From positions 21,745,326 to 21,809,325 of the forward strand of contig ML677364.1 in the NCBI GenBank assembly GCA_007922305.1: DNA of 64,000 nucleotides, written 5' to 3'. The notes below the pieces were generated by a model. That model was not told where the DNA came from. It worked only from the letters and a program-made list of their open reading frames with translations, and searched no databases. Below are positions 11,505 through 24,600 of this stretch, one piece after another; position 1 is the stretch's first letter, and every line of letters begins with the position of its first letter. The stretch is from Dermatemys mawii. Its lineage: Eukaryota; Chordata; Testudines; Dermatemydidae. The translations under genes were made by a program, and so were the position numbers.

Positions 11505-12729
11505 GTGTTTCTCCAAGATGATTATATGTAAGGAACCTCACTCCTCGCCTACCTTCCCCACTTCCTTGAAGTATCAAGTTAATGATTCCTGAATTAGTGG
11601 AAGGAACTAAAATGTGATTTGGAGCATTTTATACACTGGGAGACCTGCACTAGAGAGAAGAGGCATACTATCCCAGTAGACTCTGCTTGTGAAAAGCTTT
11701 TGAGCTTATGTGTGAGGGGTGCCCTTCTCCTATGAACCTCAGGACCACTAAGATGTCTGATGAGTAACTATATTTTTACTGTAAAAATCTAAAAGCCTAT
11801 ATGTGATATCCGTAAAGGGACCATATGTCCCAGTTTTATAGATGTCCCAGGGATTTCTTTTGGGTATCTGAAATGTCCCAGTTTTATATTTAATCAACCA
11901 AAGCTTTTTGCAACTACAAAATCTGTGTACAAAATATATTGCTACCCTGGTATCAAATGTTCAGTATGTGCCTCCTTCGCTTATGTCACATGCCAGTGTG
12001 TGTTTCACATCCACCGTTGCTCAGGGTCATGGTCACTCTTGTGGAATGTGCCAGGCCACAACATTACACTCTGAATCTGATGAGTTGATGACCACGTCTA
12101 GTCAGTGCAAAGCCTCTGCTCTGGACTCCTGATAGTGAAGGGGGGATAGGGGAATGGGAAGAGGGATGGAACATTTGGTGGTGCTTCTCTCCTCTCTTTG
12201 GCCTCCCTAGCCAAAGAGAAGACATCAGTAAGGGTCTGAGGAGCACAGGGAGAAGAGGTGGAACTCACACTTTATTTGTTCTTCTCTAATGCTTGGTGAA
12301 GCCTTTCCAACCCAGATGGAGCAGATCAAAGAAAGGAACCAGAATGAGTATTTTGAAGCTCTAAAAAATGTCACAAAAGTGTCCTCGATCTTTATTTTGA
12401 AACTATAGTCCCTGTATAGTTCTATGCCCCTGTCCCTCACCCTTCCTCCAAAAAAGCTGAGATCAGTGTAGAGATTTGTATGTTTTTATGCAATTTTGAG
12501 AAATTGGACATGTGTGTTGTGGGCTTTTGTAAGCTAAATGTGAAAGGGAATTTATTATGGAGGTGAGGCATCTATAAGAGTTTGGGTTTTATGATGTTTG
12601 GTTGGTAAAATATGTGAATTGCGGTTGTTCTGAATGTTAAATGTTCTTGTAACTGGTAATGTCCTTGATTTTTAGTAATCGTTTTGATGGCAAATGTATT
12701 TGAGCAATCTTAGTTCTAACTTAATGATT
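11505..12729. other. Non-coding with a short MITE-like fragment
   Basis: 11818-11905 has gaccatatgtcccagttttat, repeated as aatgtcccagttttatat, matching the gaccagatgtcc-type repeat also seen at 43760-43790. The rest is unmarked. Confidence 0.5.
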
Positions 12730-12774
12730 TTGTGTGTGTGTGTGTGCGTGTGTGTGCGTGTGCGTGCGTGTATA
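12730..12774. repeat. (TG)n/(CG)n microsatellite
   Basis: About 22 TG/CG dinucleotides in a row (tgtgtgtgtgcgtgtgtgtgcgtgtgcgtgcgtg), so alternating purine-pyrimidine over about 45 bases. Confidence 0.97.
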
Positions 12775-12857
12775 GGCGGGGTGAATTTCGCTGTTTCTTT
12801 AAAATAATCAGTAAAATTAAGTCTTTCTCACTTGACAGATATGTGTGTATAATTCTT

Positions 12858-13715
12858 TGCATTTGCTATTATTTAATTTCATCTTATTGATATCAGACCA
12901 ATTCTACAATTTGTCAGGGTAATTTTGAATTCTAATCTTGTCCTCAGAAGTGCTTGCAATCCTCCCCAAGTTCGGTGTCATCTGCAAATTTTATACGGAT
13001 ACTGTCCATGCAATTATCCAAGTCATTAATGAAAGTATTGAATAGTACTGAAGCAAGGACAAACCCCTGTAGGACTCCACTAGATACATCCCTCAGTATG
13101 ACAGCAATTTGTGTAGGTTGCTTATGAGACTGTCATGTGGGACTGTATATATCACGTCTACAGCTTCTCCCCATTCAGTAGGCCAGTAACCCTACAAAAG
13201 AAAGAAATTAAATAGGTTTTGACAGGGTTTGTTCTTGGCAAATGCTTATAAATAGATGGTTTATTAATTTGCTCCAGTATCTTTAGAAGTATTGAAGTTA
13301 TGCTGACTGCTATAATTCTCCTTGTCCTCTTTGTTCCCCAGTTTAAAAGACAAGTACTATGTGTGCCCTCCCCCAGTTCTCTGGACTTTATCTTTGAGAA
13401 CTCATGAAGGATAGGTAGTCTATCACTAATAGTTCTGAGGTTGCTTGAGCTAGTTCCCTAGGTGTCCGAGGGTGAATTTCATCCAGCCCTGCTGACTTGA
13501 ATAGATCCAACTTATCTAAATATTTTTTAATCCATTCTTTCCTTTTTTGGCTTGCATTCCTTCCCCATTGTTGTTAATATTAATTGTGTTAAGTGTCTTG
13601 TCACATTAACTTTTGTAGTGAAGACTGAAGCAAAATAGGCATCAAACACCTTAGCCTTCTTGATGTCACCTTTATTAGCTCTCCTTCCTCTCTAAGGAAA
13701 AAACCTACATCTTTC
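12858..13715 (-). pseudogene. L3/CR1-like LINE reverse-transcriptase remnant
   Basis: Read on the minus strand, this stretch is an old, heavily mutated LINE of L3/CR1 type. Recognisable pieces include aagtcagcagggctggatga (Ser-Ala-Gly-Leu-Asp), cctaggg...actagctcaag, and gtcctacaggggtttgtcctt, a corrupted QG-V-L box. It also has ttgcagatgacaccgaactt, a remnant of the FADDT catalytic box. Several stops and frameshifts are present and the 3' end is missing. It has no function of its own. Confidence 0.75.
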
Positions 13716-13762
13716 TTTCATTATTGGGTCAGTCTCTAGCATAAATTAGAGCAATCTTGCAG

Positions 13763-13910
13763 GTGTGCTGCAATAATTTGTATAGTGGGGGTGCTGAGAG
13801 CCATTGATCCGAACCTGTAAACCTTGCATATAATGGAAACCACTTCAAGTCAGGGGGTGCTGCCGCACACCCAGCACCCCTAGTTCCAGCAACTATGCAG
13901 TCTGGAAGTT
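13763..13910. mobile_element. Short MITE-like repeat (gggggtgctgagagccatt family)
   Basis: About 145 bp runs from ataatttgtatagtgggggt to cacccctagttccagcaac. Its inner text (ccattgatccgaacctgtaa, tggaaaccacttcaag) recurs in inverse orientation at 53241-53383. Two independent copies in one window support an interspersed family. It has no coding capacity. Confidence 0.7.
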
Positions 13911-15224
13911 GTTTTAATTTACACCAGTGATCAGCTGTGCATAAAAGAGCCCCTAACATGCTTCCTTTTTCCTTGACTACATCCCTCCGCTGCCCTTAGG
14001 AGGCTGACATGGGAGCCCACTAGGCTTTATGAAATCCAAGAATTTCCCTGTTCAGGGGGATCAGTCTGCTTTGGGACAGCTGTGTACCAACTGGGTGTTG
14101 TCTTAACTTTTGTTTTTTATAAATCTGTAATGTCTTATTTAATATTTTAGCTTCCCTCTTATTCAGCACAAGACTCCTTGCAAGCGCCACTCTGCTGAGA
14201 TTTTGTGTTTTGATTAGCACATCTTCCATCAATGTGGTAGGGAGGTACATAAGGCTGGGTTTAGCAGTGCTTAGATTAGTTGTTGCATAGAGTGGAGTGT
14301 TAATGTTGCTTGTGTATATTGAAGTAACGACAATGCTTGAGGATAGGGGAAAAGAATCCCACAGGAACAGAACATGAACATTAATTATAGGGAAAAAATA
14401 TATTATTAACATCAAACCTCACTCTACAGGAGGTCCCAGTGTGACTATTATGGGAACTTAATTACTACCTCCCTTTACCTTTTCAAGTCAACTCTTCTTC
14501 ATAATGAGAATAATTTCACCATTGATATCATCAGAGTAGTCAGACATTACAAAAAAATTATCTTTCCTTATATTCCAGAGTGTGTGTGTGTGTGCGCGCG
14601 CGCGCACCTGGTCCTCTTTGAGGTCTCCTGTGTCTTACTTCATTGTTTACAAAACACTGTGATACTCTGGAGAGAAGTTGCTCTGCGATAGTAAATATGA
14701 AGTGTTGTTAAGGCCACACAATGTGGCAGTGCCAGGAATATAGTCCAAGAGTTCCTGGCTCCCAGCCCTCCCTCAGCTCAGTCAGTGAGCCCCTCATAGT
14801 CAGTCCACTGCTTACATTATCTGTATTGGGCCATGTGTTGTGATATTAGATTTGCACATTCCAAACTAAATAACTCTAAAAATAGCAAATCAGCCTTTCC
14901 AAAAACAATTAAGGGCTCCAGTTCCCTTTGAGGACAAGTAACTGTAATCAATTTGGAGATTCTGGGCCCAAACATTTTTTAAGCTATTATGTTCCTTTCA
15001 CCCCAACTCCCTGCAAAAAATAAAAAATCTTTAAATAATGAAATACTCCAATTTTATAAGCAGCCATATTTCACAATGCTTTTTTCAATTCCCTGCAAAC
15101 TTTAAAAATATCTTTACTGTCCGATAAGAGTACATGAAAAATGCTGTTTTTTTTTATACATTCCGAAGCAAAGTCAAAACTGAAATAAGAAAACCAGTTA
15201 TTATTGAAACATACATAGTTCCCT
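13911..15224. other. Unmarked non-coding DNA
   Basis: Contains the TG/CG tract at 14580. The antisense frame 14020-14415 has no recognised domain. Confidence 0.6.
14580..14607. repeat. (TG)n(CG)n tract
   Basis: tgtgtgtgtgtgtg runs straight into cgcgcgcgcgca: a perfect purine-pyrimidine alternation of about 27 bases. Confidence 0.97.
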
Positions 15225-15400
15225 TTATGGCAACCTGAGGCCCACAGGCTGCTTGCAGCCCAGTCAGCACACAGCTGTGGCCCATGTGACATCCTCAGGG
15301 CCGTACAGGTAGTATATATATTATGTGGAGCACCCTATATAACACGTAGAGAGCTGCATATGTGGCCCACAGTGGTAAATAGGTTGAGAACCACTGCTCT
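15225..15400. mobile_element. hAT-type non-autonomous element
   Basis: It ends in ggttgagaaccactgctct, matching the CAGTGGTTCTCAAC-type hAT terminus. The body repeats variants of gcccacaggctgcttgcagc and gtggcccacagtgg. The left end is degraded. It is non-coding. Confidence 0.6.
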
Positions 15401-15839
15401 ATGGCGATATAGGAATGTAGTGAGTTGGCTGTGAATACATTATTTCTGTTGCGTTTTTGATCACCTTATAAATCACAAATGATGGAATGTGAGGAAAAGT
15501 AGTGAATTATGAAAAGTCATCAATTCCAAGAGGAAATTATATATAGGAATCCCATTAGTTATTTTATTTGTGCAACACCATTGATCAAAGAACTAAAAAT
15601 TAGTAGTAGCTTAGGTTCAAATGATTGTGACTTGATCACATTTGTAATGTGCAAAGAAAAAAAAAAGTCCAAACCAGTAATAAAGTTGGTGCTTTAACAG
15701 TCTGAGATTCACAAAGCTGAAAATAATTATGAGCCAAATCAGCTGGGAGAAGGAATTTAATCAGAAAAATGTGAATGATAATTGAGACTTTACTGGATGC
15801 CTAAAAAGCCACAAGCAAAAAAGAAGGTTAAAAAATTGA

Positions 15840-16235
15840 CTGCCTTAGAGGGGAAGTGAAGGAGGGTCTAAAAGGGGGTGACTTGATCACAATCTATAAG
15901 TATCTACATGGAAAACAAATATTTCATAATTGTCTCTTCAGTTTAGCAGGAAAAGCTATAACACAATCCAATGGCTGCAAGCTGAAGCTAGACACATTCA
16001 GGCTGATAATAATGTGTACCTTTTTAACTGTGCAGGGAGTTAACCATTTGAGCAATTTACTAAGCATTGTGATAGATTTTCTATCACTGATGATTTTTAA
16101 ATCAAGATTGGATTTTTTAAAAGATATGCTGTAGTTCCAAAAGCATTATTTGGGGGAATTTTTATGGCCTGTGATATACAGGAGGTCAGATTAGATGTTC
16201 ACAGTAGTCCCTTCTGGCCTTGGACTCTATGAATT
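15840..16235 (+). mobile_element. CR1/L3-like LINE 3' end
   Basis: This is the C-terminal ORF2 relic and 3' UTR of a CR1/L3 LINE in + orientation. The relic reads gggggtgacttgatcacaat ctataagtatctacatgg. The 3' UTR has the characteristic gatatacaggaggtcagatt agatg, then gtcccttctggccttggact, and ends in ctatgaat. It carries several stops. It is 5'-truncated, as is usual for the family. Confidence 0.8.
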
Positions 16236-17800
16236 TATGTATTTTGCTCTCTCTTTCTCTGTTTGTGGTAATCTTCATTGTGAGTTTTGTTTCTGATTTC
16301 AGAAACAATTAATCTCACTGTAGCTTTTAATTTTCACTTATAATTTTTAAAAATGCAATCCTAAATTAGGGAGGTGTTTAGTGCCTTTGATTGCACGTTA
16401 AAAAATCTTTATTTTATATGAAGACAGAGCTTGAAACTTTCACCAAGTGACAAAAAAATGTATCTGCATGCCTCTGCATACTGTGGAGAGAAACAACCAT
16501 CACAGAGCTTCCAGGGGCCTTTCCTTTTCAAAATCATTTGAAGGGCACACCAGTGCCCTCCTGTGTCTCAAGATAGTCCTGGAATAGAGGCCAGTGTTGA
16601 TCATGCTCCCCCATACTTCCCATAAAGATTAATCATATTTTTTCCCCAAGACAAGATTGTCTGTTAGTTGATGTACTCACTGGCCTCTCTGTGGTGACTT
16701 TTTCTAGAAGAATAAAATCCCGTATGTCACTGCAGGGTCCTTATTTGGGGTGAGGGGTTGGAATCACTTTTTCTTTATTCTGAAGGGCAGCAGCCTACGA
16801 ACAGAACCATCAGGTCCAAATGTCCACTTCCAGAAACATATTGATCATGTTCTCAGTTATAGTTACTAGCAGGTCCCTAAATTCCTGTATCTAGAAGGGT
16901 TCAAACATCTAGCTATATATAGTCCCAATCTCCTGTGCCATTACGCCCTCAGTCTACATCCCCCTACACTTTGCTTGGTAGAGAGAACTAAGTCTCCTGA
17001 AGCTCAAAGGAGAGTCATAAATTAATTGGCGAAATCACAGCAATAACTCCTTTCATCTGCAGAAAATAGATATTTCAGGCATCCAGTCGGATTGTAAACC
17101 AGTATATGACTTCATTACATAAAAGAGAAGAGAGTTAACAGTAATTGGTCTGGCAACAGGGGAAGTGATGCTGAAAAGCTAATTTACAGTAATGTAATGA
17201 CTGCAAAGGGTTTGGTTAAAATGATGACACAAAGTGTTTGGTAAAAATATATTATTAGAAATGTTCCCTGTCATAACCATGTTAGTTTCACTCTTTCCTC
17301 ATGGGAATATAGCCAGTAATAGGTTTTGTCCGGGCACTTTGTTGCATCAGTATTTATTCATTGGGAATGGAATTCATTAAAATAAATTAATGTACTTTAT
17401 TCACTACGGAAGAACTTCACCCATGGACTTCTGTACCACGTAAGCCGCATATTGGTGTTACGTAGGGAGGTGAGAGCATTCAGAGGGGCTGCACATTTGT
17501 CCCTGCATCCCAGTAGCACCCAGTGCGCTGGCCCCAAATAGGCTGGCATGAGAAAGGTGATTGGGAGTGGGGTGGAGCTGTAAGATCCACTCTTATGTGA
17601 ATCCAGGGGTCCTAAAAACCCCACACAGAATTGCAGAAGGGTTGCTTTGCAGTTCTGTGGCCTGACCCACAGATTGAGGGTGGGTGGGATCTATCTCCCC
17701 AAGTTCCTGTGTTGTTCTCTGCACAAAGCCTAAATATTTGGGCTTTTCACTGGATGTATGAGTTAATTTTGCTCACATGATTTTCACATCATGGCACTGA
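16236..17800. other. Unmarked non-coding DNA
   Basis: Nothing recognised. Confidence 0.65.
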
Positions 17801-18068
17801 GGCCTGGTGTACATTACAAAGCTAGGTCGACCTAGCTACGTTGCTCAGAATGTGAAAAATCCACACCGCTGCGTGGTGTAGTTAAGCCAGCCTGACCCTC
17901 AGTGTCCATGTCTGAATTCTTCCATTGACCTAACTATCACTTCTCGAGGATGTGAATTACATATATTGATGGGAGAGCCTAGGTAGCGGCATAGGTAGTG
18001 TTACACTGAAGCGCTACAGTGGAGCAGCTGTAGCTCTGCTGCTGTAGTGTTTCAGGTGTAAGCAGGCC
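17801..18068. mobile_element. MITE, GGCCTGGTGTACATTA TIR type
   Basis: The left end is GGCCTGGTGTACATTAC and the right end is the complement of a GGCCTGCTTACAC-like end. The interior carries aggtcgacctagctacgttg, gctgctgtagtgtttcagg and similar blocks shared with the other GTCTACAC-type elements here. It is non-coding. Confidence 0.65.
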
Positions 18069-21000
18069 ATTATTTTTTTGCATCAGGAAAAATGTGCAGT
18101 ATCTTGTTCTTATGCAGTTAGGACAACAACCCAAGAGAGGAGTGAATCATACATTTGCCCAGTGTGGTCTCTTGGAGTAATATCAGTGGGATGTATTGCA
18201 ATTCTATTAGATATCTGTGAACTGCTTTCACCAGTTTATTTTGTACTGCAATTTACAGAGGAAGAAATAGATACGCTTACTGTACTGCACTAAGTCGCAC
18301 TGACCCATATGATCTTCCACACTATTGATGGATAATGTGATTGCTCTGGAGCAGGTCAATGCACATTCTCACTTCCAGTTATTTTAGGCCAGTGCAAACT
18401 TACTGTACTATGAAAAATTGCATCACATAACATGGCATCCAGAAGATGATGTGTGCCGCTACTGTGATATTTTTATTATGCCTCAGAGAAAACCTATTTT
18501 AAAGCATAACTGCAAAAAGCATTGCCAGTCTTACCGTGAAAAAACACAAAGCACCCAATATAGGTAACCAATACATGGGGACCAACATTTTCCTTTACAT
18601 AAGTTGTCAGATCTGCAAAAACTCATAAGACAGGGTATCGGCTACAGCTTTCTGAACATGTTACACTTCCAGTGGGAGACAGGTAAATGTGAATTGAATT
18701 AGAACCTCATGTCAGGTTGTGTACTAATGCCTGTCTGGTGGGTTGTGAATCACTGATGGAGGAACAAGAGAAAATCCTGGCATAAATATGTAGTCTTGCA
18801 ATATTGAGGGACCAGCACACATCATTAAAAAATGTTGTTAACTCACCAGGGAATTCCTTTGAATTGACTCCAGAGCAAACATTGCACCCAATGTGATACA
18901 CATAGTTGTAACTGTGTTCCTAAAGGGATTTGAATCATTAGGTCAAATTCTGATGCACAGCATGGAACATGGGCATAGAGTTCTGCAGACTGGCTAAACT
19001 CCACACCCAAAGTTTAGGTGGATCCCGAGTAACACACATGCTTACGGAGGGCTACAGAGCTGCTATATGTCCACTTACCCAGACGCTCTTCAAGAGGTAG
19101 AGTGTGTAGACCTGATTCTAGTTTCAGATCAGTTTTACGCTGGTGTAACTTGGTTGATCTCAAAGTAGTTACTATTGATTTACATTGGTGGGAATGAGAG
19201 AAGAGTCAGGCCTTGTGTATCTAGTCCATCTGGGTTGCTGCAGGGTGTGTTGGGGGGGACAGTGATTCCATGATATCGCAGTTGGAAGGGTGGAGTGGGC
19301 TCCCCTGATAGAAGGTCAAATTGGGAGTGAAGATTGGGTGGTTTGTTACCCCAGAGTACGTCAAAGTTCAGACTGGGCCAAAGGTCATCTGGCTTGATAG
19401 ATTCAGAATATGGAAAAGCAGCTGTCCGTAGGACATGACAGGACCATCAGGTAAAAAGATTTGCTCCACAGTGATAGGACTGAGAGAGAGACACCAGCCT
19501 TTGGTGACTTGACACAAAGCTACAGTTTTTTTAAAAAAAATCTCAGCTGGGGACACCAGATCTTGAACCTCCTTTTTCTTCATAGGCTTCAGGTGTAAGT
19601 CGTTGCCATCTCAAGAATAACATGGAGAGAGAAAATCTATGAAAGGCTGCATACAGGAGTGGCCCAAACCATATTGCCAACCACGGTGGGAAATACCCAT
19701 TTCCCCCACCACCACCCTGCCCAAATAGCAGAACTAAAAAACAGCATCAGCCAAGCAGCAGCATGGCTCTCTGGTCTCCCCTGGAAGTTGGTGCTCATGG
19801 TGACCACCCTACTCACCCACTCCTAGAAGTGTTTCTGGTTGATCGGGCAATAAGACTGTGTTTATATGGAATCTCTGACTCCCCTCCTGCTCAGTGCCGC
19901 TGTCAACATTCTGTGACACTGGGTCAAAGTTAGAGTGCCATCTGCTGAATCACCAGTGCCATTACCAGCAGTGCTTGGGTTTTTCTTCAAGGTCTCTCAT
20001 CCAAGCGATCATCCAGCCTGCCCCTGTATATCTTGTGAGACCGGAAAACATCCCAACAGTTTCATAGCAAGCTAGCTATGAAATTAGGATCTGTGTTAGT
20101 AATTTAAAGATTTGTTCTTCTTTCTATAATGGGCATGGTAGAATTTTTCAGTATTTCAGAAGGAGCACAGTTGAATATTCAACTGTGAACATTCTGCCAG
20201 ATCTTTGATCCAGAGTCTCTAGTTGAGAATCCATGTTTTTTTCTAATGAAATAGTAATTCATTCAGGTAACAGCTAATGACCTGAACTTTGAAAATTATA
20301 ATCAATGTGTTAACTGAGCACACATACAATTACCTGCTGTAGAAAGGCATGTGATGCAATTTTACTCTTTAAAAAATGGGGTAAATCCAGAAAGGAGGCT
20401 TTGTCAAATGTTGGGACTTCAATAATAAACATTTTGTTGTTTTAAAAAGTAAAATGGCAATATTAAACATTATAGATAATGGTATATTATGTATAAAAGG
20501 ACTGTCAAGAATTTTCAAAGCACAGGTTGCTTGCTCTCTGTAATGTTGTGTTTCATAAACTTATAGCCATTCCATTAGTTATCTATCAAATAAAATGGAC
20601 ATCACAAAGTGTTCTGTATTATTATGAGAATATGAAGGTTGTGCTGTTGGCATTTCTAATAGTTTTGAGTCCCTGAAAAGATCTGGAAAGAATCATACAT
20701 TCAGTCAATCCATATAATGTTATGCAATATTTTCTTACTACCTCCTTAAATATCATTCATGTCAATTTGGCACATACAAGCTAAAACAATGATGGGATGG
20801 GAAGTTAGGGAGAGAGTTTTCGTTTATCGGGCTGTAAATTAAATGACATATTTTGTCACTCGTGGGCTGATCCCTTCCAAGATGGTGAAAAGGCAGGCGT
20901 GATCCTAGACTTCTATAAATTCTATTGTACCATTAAGAGATGCTGCCCAGTGATACTGTTTGTAGAATCTCCATTTCTTACCTACCCCTACCAGTGCTGC

Positions 21001-24000
21001 TACCTTCTTTAGACTATATATAGCAGTTTCATGACATATCTTCACTGGTTGCTCCTACGTCTTCTACATGGCCACACAAAATGCTAGTGTTACATATCTA
21101 GGCCAACATTTTCAAACTTGGGTGCCTAAAGTATTGCATTTAATCCCACATTTAGTCACCTGAACAAGTGAACTGACTTTCAAAGGCGCCGGGCACCCAC
21201 ACCTGCAACAGGTTTCAGTGACTCATCACCATTAGGAGTTCTCTTGGCATTTCTTAATAGTCTCAATGTAATTCAGAATACTTTGTGAGATGCATTTTAT
21301 CTAACAGCTAACTAATCTAACCCTTGTATATCCATGAAAAAATTAACATTACAGAAGGAGGAGTGCATCAAATCAGTAGAAAGCTCTGAAAATTCAATCA
21401 CTTGTGTTGGTGATCAAATATAGATTTCGGTGCTTAATTTTGAAAACCCGAGTTTAAAAATTTTGTCCCAAGCCCAGCCAAAAAAATGTGTTTATATAGA
21501 CACCAATGAGGAACCCAAAGAAAATACAACCTACTAAAAATACAGTATAGAACAGTAACAGAAGCCAGACACCTACCTAAGCCAGGAGGGGAGGGAAAGA
21601 GTTTGCATTAAAGATTGATTTACTCATGTTTTTTACAGCATCAATAAAAATGTTTTATAACTATAGTTCATGGTAAAAATATTGGTTAAACTGCAATCCT
21701 CCATAAATTAGGCATATGTGATTTATTAGTAATTTAGAGGCATAGTGGTAGAACAAGATAATTGGATTTACAAAATAAGCAAGATTGAGGAAGCTGTCTG
21801 ATACACTGATGTGAGTAATACATCTTTATGACCATATGAGTCCGAATTTAGTAGCTATATTACCATCTGTCATATTGATATTTCCAACTGAAAAGGCTGA
21901 AATAAAGAGAAAAATTCTATAGAATCATACACTGCTATTATTTCTCTCTATTTAACTGATTATAAATTTACTTCAAGCCTTAAAGTACAGTTTTAATAAC
22001 TGTGACTTCTTTCAAGATAATCTCTGTGTTAACGACGGTTGGATTTAGACCATGGCCTCATATGAAGTTGCTGTGATTAAAGAAATAGCTCATATTAGTC
22101 AAATATTTTCTGAGCTATAAAGTCATAAGAATAAATGTAAAGAATGCTGCTATCTTACTAAAACACTGGCTTTTCTGCAATGCCTTTCATCAAAGCCATG
22201 GCAACGTAAACTCTTTTCAGCCCACGGTAACAGTGTGGCTTGCCCTTGGGCTGAAGAGCCTGGGGTCAAGACAATCCTGATTCAGAGCGGACACCTCATC
22301 TTGAGGGGAATCAGGCAATTTTCTATAAAGTGCATAAGGTGACTGCAGCAAGGGGAAAGCTCAGGAGACTGTAATGAGACTGCAGATTGTGTGAGAGAGT
22401 CCTGCAAGGAAGGCTCTGAGACTTGGGGAATTACTCCAGCTAGGAAGGGTTGGGAGTAGCCCACTAAGGGAAGAAGGACTCCGACCATACATGGGATATT
22501 TGGATTGTACCTGACTGGACTGTGTTTAGTTTTGAACTTTGCTACCCTAACAAGGGCTGTTGTGACTGGACTGGAAAAATCCATTGTGACAGTTATTTGA
22601 GGTTCTAAGATGGGAAATTGAGGTGAGGGGCTGTGTACTGGGCTGCCACATCCACTCAGATTCCAGTTTCCTAGAGGCCAATGCTTTCTGTTAGGCTTTC
22701 ACAGAGTCTCAAAATTTATCGGAGGTTACTTATACCATCCGCAAGCCAATTGACATCAGCACTTAAGAAATATGAATGGATTATATATGACAATACAAAG
22801 TTGTTGATCGATTTATCCATTAGAATTGTGTCTAACTTTTAAGAGGTCTGTTTTTTTCTAGAAGATGATGTAAATCCTCAGCAGATGTAAATTGTGGTAG
22901 CAGCATTGAAGACAACGGAACTATGCAGATTTACACAAGCTGAAGATCTGGCCCAATTGCAAGAGTGTTTACTAAACTTAAGTGTAATCTGTCTAAAAGT
23001 TTGTTACAGCAAATAAAGGAACAAACAGTACGGTCTGATGCAGCATCTGAAATAAGGAGCAAATTCATTTGGCAAATGTGCCGGTCTTATTTTTTTGGTG
23101 TCACATTCAGTCATAGAGAGGATAAAGTGTAGTTAATTCTCTGCACTTTAAGTAGTTTACATTGTCAACATCTGAGAGGTTTAGGAGTTCTGAATTTTAC
23201 AAACTCACAAGGTCTTGGTGTTCAGATTAAACATTTTTTTTAACATAAATATGAAACAATAGGAACCGGCATAAAAGCTCTCTCAGGAATTTACCCCTGG
23301 AAGCATCTAAAGGAAGAAGGTTGAGGAAAAAACACCCACACTGAATCAGATATTGTTTAAAAAAGAAAATCCACACAAACCTGTAGTGAGGGAGCAGAGT
23401 ATAAGTCATTTAAAGTGAAATGCTGTGATGTCAGTAGGCTTGTATTAGTTTTTGTTACAATATCTAAGATGCCTTACTTTATATTACATAATTATATCCT
23501 GCTTGATCAAGTTACCTTTCCATTTTACTGGGGACATTGCGGGGAGGAGGGGGTCAGATTCCAGATTCCAGAACTTTACTCACATTGAATAATGTTGTAC
23601 TCTATATGAAGTTCCATTAAAATCCATGTACTACTTTTGAGTAAAGTGCTATACTTTCTGAGTAAGGACATCAAAGGATATCAAAATCTGGCACTGTTTT
23701 TGTCCATAACTATTTTTGATCTCAGTAACTGTTAAAAATATGCAGCATTATGCAACAGCTAACTTTTTGTGTTGTTCAGGGATATAGGCACATACTTAAT
23801 ATTTCTGTATGAATTTTGAAATAGCTGGCATATAAACGTAAAGTTGGCTTGAAGTACAAAGTACAAGTAACTTCTAGTTTTCACTGTGGTGAATGAGGTC
23901 AACATCATTTGGAACTGGGATCATCTCCCACTGAAGTCAGTGAAACACTCTGATTGAATTAATTTGCAGTAAGTCTGGGACCCTACTGTGTATGGCCTGC

Positions 24001-24296
24001 TTTATTTTGTACAGTACTTGACACCGGGATGTGTTTCACTTTTGTGAGCTAGCATGGCAGTATTTGACTAAAGTTTTTGCAGTACTGTTTTTTTTATTTT
24101 TATTTTTCCAATATTGTTTCATATCTGGCAGAGGCATAATTGACTAGCATTATGAGTTTGGTTAAAGTTTGTTCTGCGTTCAGTTTATACCTATCTAGCA
24201 CTTTCAGCACTGGTTCAGACACAGAATATATCCATCCGTAGGGCACCTTGACCCTGGGCTGTAGGTTTGTCGGGCGTCATAGGTTCTGGCCTGGAG
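18069..24296. other. Non-coding, old scattered repeats
   Basis: Faint repeats only: 19110-19215 (gttttacgctggtgtaacttgg), 21105-21230 (acattttcaaacttgggtgcct), 22865-22955 (gtaaatcctcagcagatgta / gcagatttacacaagctgaa). No exon found. The antisense frame 22282-22584 has no domain. Confidence 0.5.
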
Positions 24297-24600
24297 CTAC
24301 TCACATTTTGTTAGCCCCTGCCCCCAGGGTTCTCTTTCCGAGGGTCTCCTCCTATCCTGGGGCCATGTGAACAGGTCACCTAGGGTTGGCCGCTTTGTCG
24401 GAGGCACTTTCTGACAGTGTTCAAAGGACAGGCTAATGCTCCTCCACCACCATGAGATATATGGCTCATGCTGTGCCCACCAAGGAATGCCAAGAATTAT
24501 CTGGAAGAACAGTGAGCAGATCACATCATAGCGTATCGTTTCTCTGTACCCTTCCACTCTGGCTCTAAGGGGATGGTCTGCTGAGTCACCTGTCCAGACA
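24297..24600 (-). pseudogene. Ty3/gypsy-like retrotransposon protease-end fragment
   Basis: The minus-strand frame 24557-24297 contains FFQIILGIPWWAQHEPYISW followed by SFEHC. This fits the C-terminal part of a Ty3/gypsy-type aspartic protease, whose conserved form is ILG-x-PW-(L/x)-x-x-H-x-P-x-I-x-W. The active-site DTG would lie upstream and is not seen. The neighbouring bases to about 24600 may belong to the same element. I see no RT, integrase or LTR nearby, so it is an isolated scrap. Confidence 0.6.

Noticed and set aside
22282..22584. Antisense 100-codon frame
   Set aside because: No domain, no splice context and no repeat family; treated as chance.
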